The notes under the pieces: model-generated
Seen by the model: the letters and a program-made list of their open reading frames with translations, nothing else
What the model was told of the DNA's origin: nothing
The model's database searches: none
Shown: piece after piece, positions 1 to 7,075 of the stretch
Layout: every line of letters begins with the position of its first letter
Numbering within the stretch: the stretch's first letter is position 1
Program-made: the position numbers and the translations under genes
Assembly: GCA_016932955.1 (NCBI GenBank)
Contig: JAFGBV010000273.1
Span: forward strand, 1-10,020
Length of the DNA: 10,020 nucleotides
Direction: 5' to 3'
From: Anaerolineales bacterium
Lineage (GTDB): Bacteria; Chloroflexota; Anaerolineae; Anaerolineales; UBA4823

Positions 1-799
1 CAGCGATGGGATCTCTGTTGTCTATTACACCGGCACCGACATGCACATCCACGAGCTGCGCCTGGAAGGCGGCGGCTGGATCTGGGCTGACTTGAGCTAC
101 ATCACCGGCGCCCCTGCAGTGTATTATGCTGAGGTAACCCCCTATATTCGCGGCGATCGACTTAACGCTATCCTCTTCATTTCCAGAACAAATTATGACC
201 TCTACGAGCTGCGCCTGCAACCCGACGGTTGGAAGTATAGTGACCTTACTGCTCTCTCCGGCGCGCCGCTCCCCAGGAGTTACCCTTCTGCAATGGTGCG
301 CAGCGATGGCATCACCGCGCTTACCTACACCTACGACCGCCATATCATCGAGCTGCGCCTGGAGGGCGGCAACTGGCTGTGGGCTGACCTCACCGACCTC
401 TCCGGCGCGCCCGACGCCATCATCAACGTAACCCGGCTCACTTCGGGCTACGTGCGTAGCGATGGGATCAACGCGCTCGTCTATGAAACGCATGATGGCG
501 CCGGGCGCATTTATGAGCTGCGGCTTGATAATGGGTGGCAGGCTTATGAGCTGACCTCGGTGAAGGGCGCGGTACCCGGGTATTACCCCATCGCTTACGT
601 GCGCGCGGATGGGATCAATGCCGTGGTGTACCTGGGCACCGATCAGCACATCCAGGAGCTCAGGCTGGGGGCCACCTGGATCCCCGCCGACCTCACCAGC
701 CTGGCGGGAGCCTCGCCGGCAGGCTACATGGGCCAACCCTGGCCCTACAACCGCCCCTACATCCCCTCGCACATCTTCCTGCCCATGGTGAGGAAGTGA
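1..799 (+). CDS. Secreted lectin-like beta-propeller protein, C-terminal part (5' end outside window)
   Basis: The reading frame is open to the left edge (first full codon at 2), so the ATG at 41 is internal and the true start lies outside. Five repeats of about 45-50 residues are visible, each built as Y(V/I)RSDG-x-NAVVY-x-HIHELRL-x-W-x-ADLT-x-GAP. This resembles blades of fucose-binding lectin propellers (AAL/PLL type); that family call is from memory of the pattern. The five units match repeats 3-7 of the next gene almost residue for residue, including the ending PYIPSHIFLPMVRK, so the two genes are tandem paralogues. By analogy the missing part probably holds two more lectin blades and perhaps FG-GAP repeats. 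The protein is presumably exported and may bind surface glycans. It is probably co-transcribed with the next gene, whose start is 24 bases after this stop. Confidence 0.85.
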   Translation, partial: SDGISVVYYTGTDMHIHELRLEGGGWIWADLSYITGAPAVYYAEVTPYIRGDRLNAILFISRTNYDLYELRLQPDGWKYSDLTALSGAPLPRSYPSAMVRSDGITALTYTYDRHIIELRLEGGNWLWADLTDLSGAPDAIINVTRLTSGYVRSDGINALVYETHDGAGRIYELRLDNGWQAYELTSVKGAVPGYYPIAYVRADGINAVVYLGTDQHIQELRLGATWIPADLTSLAGASPAGYMGQPWPYNRPYIPSHIFLPMVRK

Positions 800-810
800 G
801 AAGTGGAAAC

Positions 811-820
811 AGAGGAGGAA
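811..820 (+). promoter_or_regulatory. Ribosome binding site deciding the start at 824
   Basis: AGAGGAGGAA ends three bases before ATG 824 and has an AGGAGG core. It selects this ATG over the in-frame GTG at 803 and places the signal peptide at the N-terminus. Confidence 0.75.
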
Positions 821-823
821 GCC

Positions 824-3370
824 ATGACCAACCAGAAAGGTCTTTTCGTTCGCTGTCTGCTTGCCCTGATCTTGTTTGCCGGGTGGCTGCAAAGCGCGCC
901 CGCTGCCACGCGGGCGCTTGCGTCGAGCGCAGCGTGGGCGCTTGCGCCCACAGGCCCCTCGGCGCAGGCCTTGGAGCGCATCTGGAATGAAGTGGAGCAG
1001 CCGGATGGGGCGCTGCTCCAGCCACCGCCGCTCTTCCCGCAAAAGACGCTCACCGCCAGCGATGGGGCGGAATATGACTCCTTTGGTGAATCGGTCGCCC
1101 TCAGCGCCGATACGCTGGTGATGGGCGCGCCTTATGCGGATATCGGGGGCATGCAAGACACCGGGGCAGTGTACATCTTTTACCGCCACCAGGGCGGGGC
1201 GGACAACTGGGGACAGGCGGCAAAGCTCACTCCCCCAGATGGCGGGGCAGGCACCTTATTCGGCAGCGCAGTGGCGCTCAGCGGGGATATCCTCGCCGTG
1301 GGGGCACTCGGGGACGATGTAAGCGGCGTGGCAGACGCTGGGGCGGTGTACCTCCTCTCACGTGACCAGGGCGGGGAAGACAACTGGGGGCAGGTGAAGA
1401 AGCTCACTATCCCCAATGCTGGGCCCGAAACTTATTTTGGCTCGGTATTATTGCTTAGCGGCGATACGCTGGCAGTAGGGTGCCCTAGAGATGATATCGG
1501 CGGAGCGCAAGATGCTGGGGCGGCTTACGTTTTTTACCGCGACCAGGGCGGGGCGGACAACTGGGGACAGGTGGCAAAGCTCACCGCCACCAATGCCGGA
1601 GCAGAAACCTATTTCGGCAGATCGGTGGCGCTCAGCGGGGATACCATCGTGGTGGGGGCACAAGGGGATGATGTCGGCGGAGCGGAAGATGCTGGGGCGG
1701 CGTACGTTTTTTACCGCCACCAGGGCGGAGAGGACACCTGGGGGCAGGTGAAGAAGCTGACCGCCTCGGATGTGGCGGCGCATGACCTGTTCGGTCAGTC
1801 CGTAGCGATCAATGGCGAGCTGGTCCTGGTGGGAGCCAACTGCGCCGATATAGGCGCCAATCAAAACCAGGGGGCAGCCTATCTCTTCGCCCGCGACCAG
1901 GGCGGGGCGGACACCTGGGGGCAGGTGAAGAAGCTGACCGCCTCGGATGGGGCGGCGCATGACCTGTTCGGTATTTCCGTGGCGATCAACGGCGAGCTGG
2001 TGCTGGTCGGGGCGTCTTATGCGGATATTAGCGCCAATTCAAACCAGGGCGCGGTGGTTGTCTTCGGGCGCGATTGGGGCGGGGCGGACAACTGGGGGCA
2101 GATGTGGAAGATTACCCCACCCTTCGCCGGTGCCAACGATTACTTTGGCAATTCGCTGGCGCTCAGCGGCGACCTGCTGGCAGCAGGTATGCCTTTTGGC
2201 AACGTAGGCAGCAATACCAACCAGGGCGCGGTCTATCTCTACAGCCTCACCGCCCTGGCGCAATCCGATCTCACCCCGGCGCTGGTCTACACCAGCGATG
2301 ATGGGCACATCCACGAGATCGCCCTCAAGGGCAGGTGGCATGAGCGCGACCTCACCGCCGCCGCCGGAGCGCCTCTCGCTCAAATCTATGCCCGGCCGAT
2401 GGGCGTTGTGCGCAGCGACGGCGTGCCGATGGTGGTGTACAGGGGGACGGATTACCACGTTTACGCCATCTACCTCGAGCAGCAGGCGGGCAGCCCCTGG
2501 CGCGAGACCTGGCATGTGGCAGATCTCTGCCAGATCACCGGATCGCCGGATGCACTTTCCGATCCCTACGGCTTCGTGCGCAGCGATGGGACGACCACCG
2601 TCTTATACACCGGCATTGACGAGCACATCCACGAGCTGCGCCTCGAAGGCGGCAACTGGATCTGGGCTGACCTGACCCTCATCTCCAGCGCGCCCGCGGC
2701 AGGCTTCATGATTCAACCCTACATTCGCAGTGATCGCTACAGCGCCATCCTCTTCAAAGGCATTACTGACTATCTCCTCTACGAGCTGCGCCTGGAATCC
2801 GATGGCTGGAAATGCTCCAATCTCACTGCCCTGTCCGGCGCGCCTGCCCCCTGGAGCGCGCCTGCCGCCTACGTGCGCAGCGACGGCATCACGGCGATCA
2901 ACTACGTCAACAATAAACACGTCTATGAGCTGCGCCTGGAGGGTGGCAACTGGCTCTGGGCCGACCTCACCGACCTCTCCGGCGCGCCAGAGGGCGATTG
3001 GCCAGGCCCGGTCACTTCCGGCTACGTGCGCAGCGATGGGATGAATGTGGTTGTCTACCAGGCCTATGATGGCAACCGTATCTACGAGCTGCGCCTGGAG
3101 AACGGCTGGCAGGCTTATGAGCTGACTTCGGTGGAGGGTGCCGTGCCCGGGTATTACCCCATCGCTTACGTGCGCACCGGTGGGATCAATGCCGTAGTGT
3201 ACCTGGGCACAGACCACCACATCCACGAGATCGGGCTGGGGTCCACCTGGCACCCCGCCGACCTCACCAGCCTGGCGGGCGCCTCGGCGGCGGGTGCGTA
3301 TGGCTACCCCTGGCCTTACAACCGCCCCTACATCCCCTCGCACATCTTCCTGCCCATGGTGAGGAAATAA
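824..3370 (+). CDS. Secreted double beta-propeller: seven FG-GAP-type repeats plus seven lectin-like repeats
   Basis: 848 residues. I chose ATG 824 because AGAGGAGGAA lies just upstream (811-820) and a classical signal peptide follows (basic start, hydrophobic core about residues 8-20, Ala-rich cleavage zone near 24-29). The frame also opens at GTG 803, which has no good ribosome site. Residues 74 to about 478 hold seven 59-residue repeats, each with FG...VALSGD-x-L-x-VGA, then a D-x-GG-x-x-DAGA turn, then YVFYRDQGGADNWGQVKKLT. These are FG-GAP-type blades, enough for one seven-bladed propeller. Residues 484 to about 825 hold seven repeats of the VRSDG...HIHELRL...WADLTxLSGAP type, lectin-like as in the previous gene. 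The protein ends HIFLPMVRK. No catalytic motif is visible; a role in surface binding or adhesion is inferred. FG-GAP repeats occur in integrin-type and many bacterial secreted proteins. The lectin family assignment is less sure than the repeat counts. Confidence 0.9.
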   Translation: MTNQKGLFVRCLLALILFAGWLQSAPAATRALASSAAWALAPTGPSAQALERIWNEVEQPDGALLQPPPLFPQKTLTASDGAEYDSFGESVALSADTLVMGAPYADIGGMQDTGAVYIFYRHQGGADNWGQAAKLTPPDGGAGTLFGSAVALSGDILAVGALGDDVSGVADAGAVYLLSRDQGGEDNWGQVKKLTIPNAGPETYFGSVLLLSGDTLAVGCPRDDIGGAQDAGAAYVFYRDQGGADNWGQVAKLTATNAGAETYFGRSVALSGDTIVVGAQGDDVGGAEDAGAAYVFYRHQGGEDTWGQVKKLTASDVAAHDLFGQSVAINGELVLVGANCADIGANQNQGAAYLFARDQGGADTWGQVKKLTASDGAAHDLFGISVAINGELVLVGASYADISANSNQGAVVVFGRDWGGADNWGQMWKITPPFAGANDYFGNSLALSGDLLAAGMPFGNVGSNTNQGAVYLYSLTALAQSDLTPALVYTSDDGHIHEIALKGRWHERDLTAAAGAPLAQIYARPMGVVRSDGVPMVVYRGTDYHVYAIYLEQQAGSPWRETWHVADLCQITGSPDALSDPYGFVRSDGTTTVLYTGIDEHIHELRLEGGNWIWADLTLISSAPAAGFMIQPYIRSDRYSAILFKGITDYLLYELRLESDGWKCSNLTALSGAPAPWSAPAAYVRSDGITAINYVNNKHVYELRLEGGNWLWADLTDLSGAPEGDWPGPVTSGYVRSDGMNVVVYQAYDGNRIYELRLENGWQAYELTSVEGAVPGYYPIAYVRTGGINAVVYLGTDHHIHEIGLGSTWHPADLTSLAGASAAGAYGYPWPYNRPYIPSHIFLPMVRK
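1043..2250 (+). repeat. Seven tandem 177-bp units encoding FG-GAP blades
   Basis: The unit is 59 codons with no length change between neighbours, so DNA and protein repeats stay in phase. Units 5 and 6 (for example 1733-1795 against 1910-1972) match almost base for base, with one difference in the first ~50 bases. Units 1, 2 and 7 are more diverged. This pattern indicates recent unit duplication or gene conversion inside an older array. Confidence 0.85.
2581..3370 (+). repeat. Direct repeat of 1-799 (paralogous gene 3' halves)
   Basis: The stretch from 2581 aligns with position 1 at a starting offset of 2580, with a few small indels. Similarity rises toward the 3' end: the last roughly 50 coding bases differ at only a couple of positions, although the stop codons differ (TGA at 797, TAA at 3368). 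This supports a tandem gene duplication, possibly with later conversion of the 3' end. Confidence 0.85.
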
Positions 3371-3467
3371 TATCCTGCCCTGCCTTGGTTGTTGTCCATA
3401 ACAGTTCCCCCCAATGCGTATCGACGGATTCCAGCCGCTTTGGTTGTGCCCACCAGACGCAGTATCC
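3371..3467. other. Intergenic stretch with no recognisable element
   Basis: This lies between the stop of the double-propeller gene and the stop of the minus-strand remnant. I see no convincing hairpin with a T-run and no start signals. Confidence 0.5.
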
Positions 3468-3872
3468 CTACTTGAACACGACCGGCAGCAGGACCGTCAG
3501 CCGCTGGTAAGCGATCTTGAGATCGTAGGTATCGTAGATAGTATCGTGTTCAGCGTAGGCAATCATTGCCAGGCCGTTGAGGTCGAAGGCCAGCGATACG
3601 AACTCCGCCTCATCCACCTCTGCCTCACCGGCGTCAACCAGCGTGCACTGCCAGGTCGGGAAGGGAGTCTCTGGCCCGCAGTTGCCAGAGTCGAGCCCCA
3701 GCGCCGACATTGGTTGGGCGATCTTGAGCTGTAGCGGCCCAAAAGGATCGTAAGGTTGCCGGTAAGCGATCAGCGGAGCGATGGACGAATCGATCCCCAG
3801 CGAAATAGCCTTCTCCAGCCCTCCACCAATAATTTCTCGGTATACACCAAAAGCACTCCCGCCTGATGGCTA
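3468..3872 (-). pseudogene. 3' remnant of a secreted repeat-protein gene
   Basis: Reading leftward from 3872 there are 134 open codons after an in-frame TAG, but the first ATG in frame is at 3710, in the middle of a repeat. Two related units are visible: SLGIDSSIAPLIAY...LQLKIAQ and SLAFDLNGLAMIAY...YDLKIAY, separated by GNCGPE...TWQCTLVDAG. This matches the pattern SLALDS-x-G-x-PhIAY-x-LKYA seen in bacterial secreted repeat proteins; the comparison is from memory. The frame ends LLPVVFK, the same kind of C-terminal tail as its neighbours. The two units and tail look authentic, while the 5' part is missing or frameshifted. I read it as a truncated gene on the opposite strand, cut near the promoter at 3926. 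A live 80-residue gene starting at 3710 is possible but would lack a signal peptide. Confidence 0.6.
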
Positions 3873-3925
3873 AAGGTCCGGTTCTCTGGGATTGACCGTG
3901 GTGGAGCCGATCTTTGAAACGAGAA

Positions 3926-3934
3926 TGATATAAT
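3926..3934 (+). promoter_or_regulatory. Extended -10 promoter for the S74 fibre gene
   Basis: TGATATAAT is a perfect TGn extended -10 with consensus TATAAT. Transcription would start near 3941, giving a leader of about 65 bases before ATG 4007. No good -35 lies 16-18 bases upstream, which fits extended -10 promoters. The TTGAAA at 3914-3919 is too close to be its -35. Confidence 0.6.
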
Positions 3935-3993
3935 CACCCTGTGGGCCGGAGCGGGGGAGATTCCCACAAGTCAACCAACTGACAATTGAATAA

Positions 3994-4000
3994 AAGGAGA
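3994..4000 (+). promoter_or_regulatory. Ribosome binding site for the start at 4007
   Basis: AAGGAGA lies six bases before ATG 4007. It decides against the in-frame TTG at 3986, which would add seven residues ahead of the signal peptide. Confidence 0.7.
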
Positions 4001-4006
4001 AACAGC

Positions 4007-5677
4007 ATGAAAAAGCATTCGTTTCGCACCATCCTCTTCACCCTGCTCCTGCTTGCCAGCCTGGGCGTCGGCCTGGCGCAGGCGCAGGAGTCCGCCCCCG
4101 CCAGCCCCGCAGCGGTAGCCGCCGATGTGGGCACCGCCTTCACTTACCAGGGACAGTTAGCGCTGGATGGCACCCCTGTCGACGGCGACTGCGACATGCA
4201 GTTCAGCCTGTACTATGATGAAGAGGGCGAATACCAGTTTGGCAGCACGCTCGACCTCCCTGAGGTCCCGGTCAGCGATGGCTACTTCACCGTCGAGCTA
4301 GACTTCGGCCAGGCTGGATACCACCTCGGCACCCGCTATGTGAAGGTTGCCGTGCGCTGCCCGGCGGGCAGCGGCGATTACACGGAGCTGGCGCCGCTGC
4401 AGCGGGTTTCTCCGGCGCCGCTGGCGCTGGCCCTGCCCGGGCTGTACACCGAGCAGCAGAATTTCTACGCCGCCCCCAATATCATCGGCGGATCGTTCGA
4501 GAACGACGCCGCCGACGGCGTTTACGGCGCGGTGATCGCCGGGGGCGGCGCCGGCGAGGGCTGCGGCGACGGATCGGAGCCTTGCCCCAACCTGGTCACC
4601 GGCACCTACGGTGTGATCAGCGGCGGAGAGGCCAATACCGCAGGCAGCCGTGCCGTGGTTGGCGGGGGGATATACAATGAGGCCACTGGGAGCGGCAGCG
4701 TGGTGAGCGGGGGGTGGGGTAATACCGCCAGCGGCGGCGATTCAGTGGTGCCCGGCGGGTACAGCAACCTGGCGGACGGGGACTATAGCCTGGCAGCCGG
4801 TCACGTTGCCGCAGCGAACCACAATGGCTCCTTCGTGTGGGCGGATGCCATAGGAGGAAATAATCCCTTTGCCACCAGTAAGGATAACCAGTTCCTGGTC
4901 TTTGCCTCAGGCGGCATGGGCTTGCTCACCAACGACACCCTTTCCAACGGTCTCACTGTCAACGGGCGCATCATCGCCGGGGGCACCGCAACTGGCGTTA
5001 TTGGCGGCGAGCCCTTCGTCGCCCGCGGTGCCAGCTCCGGCATCAGCATGGATGACCGCACCAACGGCGCCTCCGATCGCTGGGTGATCTATCCCGACAA
5101 CGGCACACTAAACTTGTGGTACCATAGCGTGTCCCGCTTCAGCGTTAACAACGCAGGCGTGGTTACCCTTAGCGCCTTAGGCACCTCTGATAACGGTACT
5201 CCACTGTGCCGGAATGGCACAGGTCAGATTTCTACCTGTGGTTCCTCCTCCGCCCGCTACAAGACCAACATCGCCCCCCTCGCCATGGGCCTCGACGTGA
5301 TCGCCAGCCTGCGCCCCGTCACCTTCGACTGGAAATCTACCGGCGAAGCCGACCTGGGCCTCGTCGCCGAGGAAGTGTACGAAATCTCGCCGCTGCTGAC
5401 GACGATGAACGATGAGGGGCAGATCGAGGGCGTCAAGTACGACCGGGTCAGCATCGTGCTGGTCAACGCCGTGCAAGAGCAGCAGGCGCAGATCGCCGAA
5501 CTGGAAGCCCGCCTGGCTGCGCTGGATCAGGGTGGGGCAGCCTCCACCGCCTCTCAAAGCCCCATCCTGCCGCTGCTCATCATCGCCAGCATTGTCCTGC
5601 TCCTGGTCGTCATCGCCCAGAGCATCTTGCTCTGGCGGCTGTTCGCCCGCCGCATGGGCGGGAGCGCCGCCCCATGA
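4007..5677 (+). CDS. Trimeric-adhesin-like fibre with peptidase S74 chaperone domain and C-terminal membrane helix
   Basis: 556 residues. Signal peptide 1-27 (core TILFTLLLLASLGVGLA, cleavage after AQA). Residues 44-140 form a beta domain (AFTYQGQL...SDGYFTVELDFG...PAPLALAL) common ahead of fibre domains. Residues 165-270 are Gly-rich repeats of about 15 residues (N-x-A-x-G-x-x-SVVSGG), like YadA/haemagglutinin head repeats. A fibre-like stretch follows. Residues 413-490 match the intramolecular chaperone of endosialidase (peptidase S74): SSSARYKTNI, then LRPVTFDWK, GLVAEEV, and YDRVSIVLVNAVQEQQ. In this family a Ser/Lys pair five residues apart cuts the chaperone off; Ser414 and Lys419 fit. 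A coiled coil (about 488-507) precedes a membrane helix (about 520-543) and a basic end (RLFARR). Six cysteines fall in pairs: 62/118, 186/193, 401/411. The fibre is probably a trimer outside the cell; target unknown. Its stop overlaps the next start (ATGA). Confidence 0.88.
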   Translation: MKKHSFRTILFTLLLLASLGVGLAQAQESAPASPAAVAADVGTAFTYQGQLALDGTPVDGDCDMQFSLYYDEEGEYQFGSTLDLPEVPVSDGYFTVELDFGQAGYHLGTRYVKVAVRCPAGSGDYTELAPLQRVSPAPLALALPGLYTEQQNFYAAPNIIGGSFENDAADGVYGAVIAGGGAGEGCGDGSEPCPNLVTGTYGVISGGEANTAGSRAVVGGGIYNEATGSGSVVSGGWGNTASGGDSVVPGGYSNLADGDYSLAAGHVAAANHNGSFVWADAIGGNNPFATSKDNQFLVFASGGMGLLTNDTLSNGLTVNGRIIAGGTATGVIGGEPFVARGASSGISMDDRTNGASDRWVIYPDNGTLNLWYHSVSRFSVNNAGVVTLSALGTSDNGTPLCRNGTGQISTCGSSSARYKTNIAPLAMGLDVIASLRPVTFDWKSTGEADLGLVAEEVYEISPLLTTMNDEGQIEGVKYDRVSIVLVNAVQEQQAQIAELEARLAALDQGGAASTASQSPILPLLIIASIVLLLVVIAQSILLWRLFARRMGGSAAP

Positions 5678-5967
5678 AGCGCAGAACGATCCTGAGCATC
5701 ATCGCCCTGGTCGTATTGCTCTGCGCGCTGGCGCTGGGCGGCGTCGTCCACGCCCAGACCGGCGGCGGCTACGACCTCTCCTGGTTCACCATCGACAGCG
5801 GCGGCGAAACCTTCAGCACCGGCGGTGGCTACAGCCTCGGCGGCACCATCGGGCAGGCAGATGCCGGGGCGATGCACGGCGGCGGGTACGTGCTGGCGGG
5901 CGGCTTCTGGCCTGATACGTACATCGAGCCCGCCTTCACCCTCCACCTGCCGCTGGTTTCGCGGTAA
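5674..5967 (+). CDS. Small secreted GGGY/GGFW protein with LPxV-type C-terminal tail
   Basis: 97 residues. The ATG overlaps the preceding stop as ATGA, so translation is probably coupled to the S74 fibre gene and the two are expressed together. Signal peptide 1-27 (MKRRT, then a long hydrophobic core, VHA before the cut). The mature part has two Gly-rich beta motifs, YDLSWFTIDSGGETFSTGGGYSLGGTIGQ and ...HGGGYVLAGGFW, here given as landmarks: SWFTIDSGG (36-44), GGGYSLGGTIGQ (50-61), GGGYVLAGGFW (69-79). Similar modules recur in secreted proteins of Chloroflexota and some other bacteria (from memory). The end is LHLPLVSR, the same kind of tail as the propeller genes. No enzyme motif is visible. 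It may be a partner or companion of the fibre; this is inferred only from the tight coupling. Confidence 0.82.
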   Translation: MKRRTILSIIALVVLLCALALGGVVHAQTGGGYDLSWFTIDSGGETFSTGGGYSLGGTIGQADAGAMHGGGYVLAGGFWPDTYIEPAFTLHLPLVSR

Positions 5968-5970
5968 AGT

Positions 5971-6012
5971 CACGGCAGGGACATGACGAAAACCCGTCAT
6001 GTGCCTGCCGTG
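5971..6012 (+). terminator. Long hairpin after the fibre operon, probable terminator without T-run
   Basis: Two 18-base arms (5971-5988 and 5995-6012) pair at 17 of 18 positions around a six-base loop (AAAACC). The hairpin starts three bases after the stop of the 97-residue gene. No T-run follows, so it is not a textbook intrinsic terminator. It could stop transcription, protect the mRNA 3' end, or act as a protein site. Confidence 0.65.
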
Positions 6013-6098
6013 CCCGATACGGTGACAAGCAACCCTCCGCGCCGCTGAACCGGCTCAGGGAACTTTTAACGCTCGATTGAGGTCATTAATCAACCATG

Positions 6099-6105
6099 AA
6101 AGGAG
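6099..6105 (+). promoter_or_regulatory. Ribosome binding site deciding the start at 6114
   Basis: AAAGGAG lies eight bases before ATG 6114. The earlier in-frame ATG at 6096 overlaps this site and has no ribosome site of its own. Confidence 0.7.
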
Positions 6106-6113
6106 TTTCATCG

Positions 6114-7040
6114 ATGAAAAAGGTCCTCCTCTCCCTCTCCCTGCTGATCCTCGTTGCCCTGGCATGCGGCCTGCCGCAGGCGGCAAGCACCCCCACCAGC
6201 CCGCCTCCCCTGCCAACCCAGCCTATCCTCCCGCCGAGCGAGACCCCCGCAGAAATCCCACCCACCGACCTCCCCGTCCCCGCAACCGAAGCCCCTGGCG
6301 AGACGCCCATTGCCCCGCCGCCCTCCTTCAAGGGCACAGAGGCATCTTTCGGCTGGTTGAGTTTCATCCTACCGCCCGGCTTAGCCAGCGGGATCAGCGG
6401 CAGCCAGTTCCCCGCCGCCGCAGGTGAAAACGTCGCCCCTTGGGAGGTGACCCCAGGGCACATTCAGATTACCCTGGATGGCTACCCCCTGCCAGAGAAA
6501 TTCCACCAGCCGCAGATCTTCGTCTACCCGGCTCAGGGGTATGCCGAGCTGGGCCCCGCGGCGTTCGAAAGCATCCATCGCCTGGATAATATCCTCTCCG
6601 GCCCCCGCGCCCCGATCAGCGCTGAGCAGTTGCCTGGGGTGCCATTCTTCAACGCGGCGCAGGTTTTTGCTGCTAACATCCAGGTGATCTCGTTCCAGAA
6701 TGGGCAGGGCGTGCGCTTCTTGACCGAATACGCCCAATATTTTGCACCGGTCAACAACTACGAACTCATCTACCATTTCCAGGGCTTGACCCGTGACGGG
6801 GCGTATTACATCATCGCCATCCTGCCCATCACCGCCCCCATGCTGGCGGAAACCAGCGATCCCGCGGCAGCCATTCCCCCCGGCGGGATCTCTTTGCCCG
6901 ATATGGCGGACGCCAACGCTGACTGGCAAGGCTACTACACCGCCGTCACCGCCCTGCTGGGTGCTGCACCCCCAGAGTCGTTTGCTCCCGCGATCAACCA
7001 GCTGGATTTGTTGATCCAGTCCATGTTGATCACACCCTAA
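6114..7040 (+). CDS. Pro-rich-linker lipoprotein of unknown function
   Basis: 308 residues. The N-terminus MKK plus a Leu-rich core ends in VALAC, so Cys18 is the probable lipidated residue; Ala at -3 is less usual than Leu. Residues 24-70 are a Pro/Thr/Ser-rich spacer that would hold the domain off the membrane. The globular part (71-308) begins GWLSFILPPGLASG. It has several beta-like stretches: HIQITLDGYPL, QIFVYPAQGYAE, GVRFLTEYAQYF and ELIYHFQGLTRDGAYYIIAILPI. A pattern of a 'sentence' opening with a whole-domain beta sandwich would fit, but I do not recognise a named family. It lies behind the 5971-6012 hairpin and so is likely its own unit. It converges on the minus-strand membrane gene, whose stop is 35 bases away, with no clear terminator between them. 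Confidence 0.82.
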   Translation: MKKVLLSLSLLILVALACGLPQAASTPTSPPPLPTQPILPPSETPAEIPPTDLPVPATEAPGETPIAPPPSFKGTEASFGWLSFILPPGLASGISGSQFPAAAGENVAPWEVTPGHIQITLDGYPLPEKFHQPQIFVYPAQGYAELGPAAFESIHRLDNILSGPRAPISAEQLPGVPFFNAAQVFAANIQVISFQNGQGVRFLTEYAQYFAPVNNYELIYHFQGLTRDGAYYIIAILPITAPMLAETSDPAAAIPPGGISLPDMADANADWQGYYTAVTALLGAAPPESFAPAINQLDLLIQSMLITP

Positions 7041-7075
7041 AAGATATGCATTGCTTGGCAGGATTGTCGAGTTGC

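Noticed and set aside
803..823. Upstream GTG start of the double-propeller gene
   Set aside because: There is no ribosome site before it, and it would put acidic residues (METEEEA) ahead of the signal peptide.
1448..1960. 170-residue open frame on the minus strand
   Set aside because: It repeats with the 177-base FG-GAP period and has no signal of its own; it is a shadow of that array.
2603..3343. 246-residue open frame on the minus strand
   Set aside because: It lies entirely opposite the lectin repeats, and its His/Ala/Gly/Val-rich sequence repeats with the same period, as expected for a shadow of a repeated GC-rich gene.
3914..3934. TTGAAA plus TATAAT as a standard -35/-10 pair
   Set aside because: The spacer would be nine bases, too short; the extended -10 alone is the better reading.
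6381..6929. 182-residue open frame on the minus strand
   Set aside because: It lies inside the Pro-rich lipoprotein gene, which has a lipobox, a ribosome site and protein-like composition; the antisense frame has none.
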